The notes beneath the pieces were generated by a model, which was not told where the DNA came from, did no database searches, and saw only the letters and a list, made by a program, of their open reading frames with translations. Made by a program: the position numbers and the translations under genes. Positions 5,149 through 6,488 of a stretch of 6,488 bases of DNA are shown here, piece by piece; within the stretch, counting starts at the first letter, position 1, and every line of letters starts with the position of its first letter. The stretch is from an uncultured Alphaproteobacteria bacterium (GTDB lineage Bacteria > Pseudomonadota > Alphaproteobacteria > Caulobacterales > Caulobacteraceae): NCBI GenBank assembly GCA_903928755.1, contig CAIYSH010000062.1, positions 1 to 6,488 on the forward strand, read 5' to 3'.

Positions 5149-5652
5149 ATGTCTGGTCTCAAGCTTGGTGAAATCTCAATCTGTGCCGATGAAGCCGAAG
5201 CGATCTTTTCGAGGACCCTCCAACATCCGCCAGGGGTTGTCTGGGCGGCCCTGACAAGCCCGGACAAGCTTGCACAGTGGCTGGCACCGGGGGAAATCCA
5301 GCTGTTTCTCGGGGGTCATGTAGATCTCGACTTTGGTGACAGCGGGATTGTGATCCACAGTCAGGTGTCGGCCTACGCTCCAGGGCGACTTCTGGAATAT
5401 TCATGGAGTGGGTCAGGCGACATACTTCGACCCCTGCGATGGGAATTGAGCCCTGCAGACGTTGGCACCTACCTGTCCCTGACCCTGAACATGCCTGCCA
5501 GTGAGGATGTTGCACGATCCTGCGCGGGGTGGGAGGCCCATCTTGAAATGCTGGCAGCCACACTGGAGGGAGTGTCGATCAAATTCCCCTTCGAGCATTT
5601 CAAGGCAGCACGCGAGGCCTACAGGGCCAAGATGGGCCTCATCGCAGCCTAG
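5149..5652 (+). CDS. SRPBCC / AHSA1-like (START-fold) domain protein
   Basis: A 167-residue protein with the helix-grip fold of the SRPBCC superfamily, most like the AHSA1 (Hsp90 ATPase activator homologue) group. Residues 18-48 show the hallmark opening: FSRTLQHPPGVVWAALTSPD then KLAQWLAPGE, the 'R-l-apPe-VW-alTdPe-l-qW-ap' pattern. Strands follow in GGHVDLDFGDSG, VSAYAPGRLLEYSWSG, LRWELSP and GTYLSLTLNMP, and the long closing helix includes GWEAHLEMLAATLEG (about 127-141). The C-terminal 25 residues (FPFEHFKAAREAYRAKMG) add a second charged helix. The fold makes a hydrophobic cavity for lipids or other small ligands; the ligand is unknown. AGGAGG 5 bases upstream fixes the ATG. It is divergent from the thioesterase gene and converges with the amidohydrolase, the stop codons being only 10 bases apart. 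Confidence 0.9.
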   Translation: MSGLKLGEISICADEAEAIFSRTLQHPPGVVWAALTSPDKLAQWLAPGEIQLFLGGHVDLDFGDSGIVIHSQVSAYAPGRLLEYSWSGSGDILRPLRWELSPADVGTYLSLTLNMPASEDVARSCAGWEAHLEMLAATLEGVSIKFPFEHFKAAREAYRAKMGLIAA

Positions 5653-5662
5653 CCCCGAGGCA

Positions 5663-6488
5663 TCAGGGCTGGGCGGCAGGAAGGCCACCTTCCAGGTAGA
5701 CCACGCCCCCCTTCATGACAAAGCTTGCGTGCCTGAGCAGGTCAACATCCTTCAAGGGGTCTCCGCCTACTGCGACGAGATCAGCATAGTGTCCGGCTGA
5801 AACAAGGCCGATCCTGTCCGAAGCCCCGATCAGATCGGCCGCATTGCGCGTAGCGGTCAGAATCGCGTCCATGGGTGACATACCGCTGGAGGCCAGCAGG
5901 GAAAACTCCAGTGTATGATCGCCCTGACCAAGGTCTGTGCCATAGGCGATTTTGACTCCGGACTTCAGGGCTCTTGGCATGTTCTGCTTTGGAAGCAGGT
6001 CGTTGGCCAATTCCTTCTCTGCGGTTCCAGGCGTCAGCAGCTCTGGATGTTCACTGGCGGCCCGATAGAAGACGTCAAAAACGGTCAGAGTAGGCACGAG
6101 ATAGGTCCCTTTCGCCTTCATCAGGGTAAAGGTCTGTTCAGTGGCGAAGGAACCATGTTCAATGGAATCAACACCGGCCCGCACCGCAGCTTCGATCGCC
6201 CCGGCTGGATAGGTATGCGCCGCGACCTTCATGCCCAGGCTGTGAGCTGTCTCGACCGCCGTCTGCATTTCGGCATCCGTCATCAACTGCTGGCGCGGAT
6301 CATCCCCCGTCGAGGCAATCCCGCCGGATGGCATGATCTTGATCAGGTCAGCGCCCCGCCGCTTGTGTTCACGCACCCGGATCCGCGCCTGTTCCGGCGT
6401 GTCGACAATCCCCTGCTCCCAGCCCGGATGGAACAGATCCGGGTCCAGCCCGCTGCGTGGATCCCCATGGCCAGCGGTCGGGCCCAGC
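5663..6488 (-). CDS. Metal-dependent amidohydrolase family protein (5' end off the window)
   Basis: The C-terminal 275 or so residues of a hydrolase of the amidohydrolase superfamily (imidazolonepropionase / Xaa-Pro dipeptidase-like branch), which cleaves amide or peptide-like bonds with one or two divalent metals. Full members are about 420-440 long, so roughly 150 N-terminal residues, including the HxH metal motif and any signal peptide, lie right of 6488. Visible active-site elements in order: GHGDPRSG near 6460-6440; the likely carbamylated lysine in DLIKIMPSGG (Lys codon 6340-6338); a metal histidine in AAHTYPAG (6217-6215); a second in SIEHGSF (6157-6155); and the catalytic Asp in AYGTDLG (5935-5933). 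The C-terminus has the usual GHYADLVAVGGDPL and VMKGGVVYLEGG strands that close the beta-sandwich domain. All visible residues are intact. Substrate unknown. Some relatives are secreted and act on peptides or prolidase-type substrates; that cannot be judged here. Confidence 0.93.
   Translation of the reverse strand, partial: LGPTAGHGDPRSGLDPDLFHPGWEQGIVDTPEQARIRVREHKRRGADLIKIMPSGGIASTGDDPRQQLMTDAEMQTAVETAHSLGMKVAAHTYPAGAIEAAVRAGVDSIEHGSFATEQTFTLMKAKGTYLVPTLTVFDVFYRAASEHPELLTPGTAEKELANDLLPKQNMPRALKSGVKIAYGTDLGQGDHTLEFSLLASSGMSPMDAILTATRNAADLIGASDRIGLVSAGHYADLVAVGGDPLKDVDLLRHASFVMKGGVVYLEGGLPAAQP

Noticed and set aside
1..6488. CRISPR array, transposon, prophage, toxin-antitoxin or tRNA genes
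   Set aside because: No regularly spaced repeats, transposase or integrase motifs, or cloverleaf sequences were seen; the small-gene pair at 2178-2679 lacks recognisable toxin or antitoxin motifs.

Overview
The window looks like chromosomal DNA of a GC-rich alphaproteobacterium. A Caulobacterales-like source (Caulobacter, Phenylobacterium or Brevundimonas type) is my best inference, from the FabD, the 69-residue single-domain cold-shock protein, the mix of small oxidoreductase, thioesterase and SRPBCC genes, and the strong G/C third-position bias. No rRNA or tRNA gene, CRISPR array, transposase, integrase or phage gene is visible. I see mostly ordinary housekeeping and accessory metabolism, not a new defence or mobile system.

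Left part (1-2107): a fabD gene (malonyl-CoA:ACP transacylase) runs on the minus strand and its last codons lie off the left edge. It is divergent from a plus-strand zinc-dependent medium-chain dehydrogenase at 1031-2107. The 137-bp gap between them should hold both promoters.

Middle part (2108-3343): two small minus-strand genes (an 85-residue protein of unknown function, then a DUF2188-like protein) probably form a short operon that converges on the dehydrogenase. They diverge from a cold-shock protein gene at 3060-3269. The 380-bp gap between them contains an AT-rich island that differs sharply from the rest of the window, with three evenly spaced perfect dyads, an 8-bp direct repeat and a GC-rich leader hairpin just before the cold-shock ribosome binding site. 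The cold-shock gene ends in a textbook intrinsic terminator.

Right-centre (3410-4192): a 47-residue single-pass membrane protein with a GTG start, then a carboxymuconolactone decarboxylase-family protein. The latter's Shine-Dalgarno sequence is one arm of a perfect 9-bp inverted repeat, so it may be sequestered in the mRNA.

Right part (4247-6488): a minus-strand double-hotdog thioesterase gene is interrupted by one in-frame amber codon (4739-4741), with family-like sequence continuing in the same frame on both sides. It is probably a recent pseudogene, unless the stop is a sequencing error. It diverges from a plus-strand SRPBCC/AHSA1-like protein (5149-5652). That gene converges, with a 10-bp gap, on a minus-strand metal-dependent amidohydrolase whose N-terminal part lies beyond the right edge.

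The dehydrogenase, CMD-family protein, thioesterase, SRPBCC protein and amidohydrolase look like independent accessory catabolic genes. Their strand alternation argues against one large operon.
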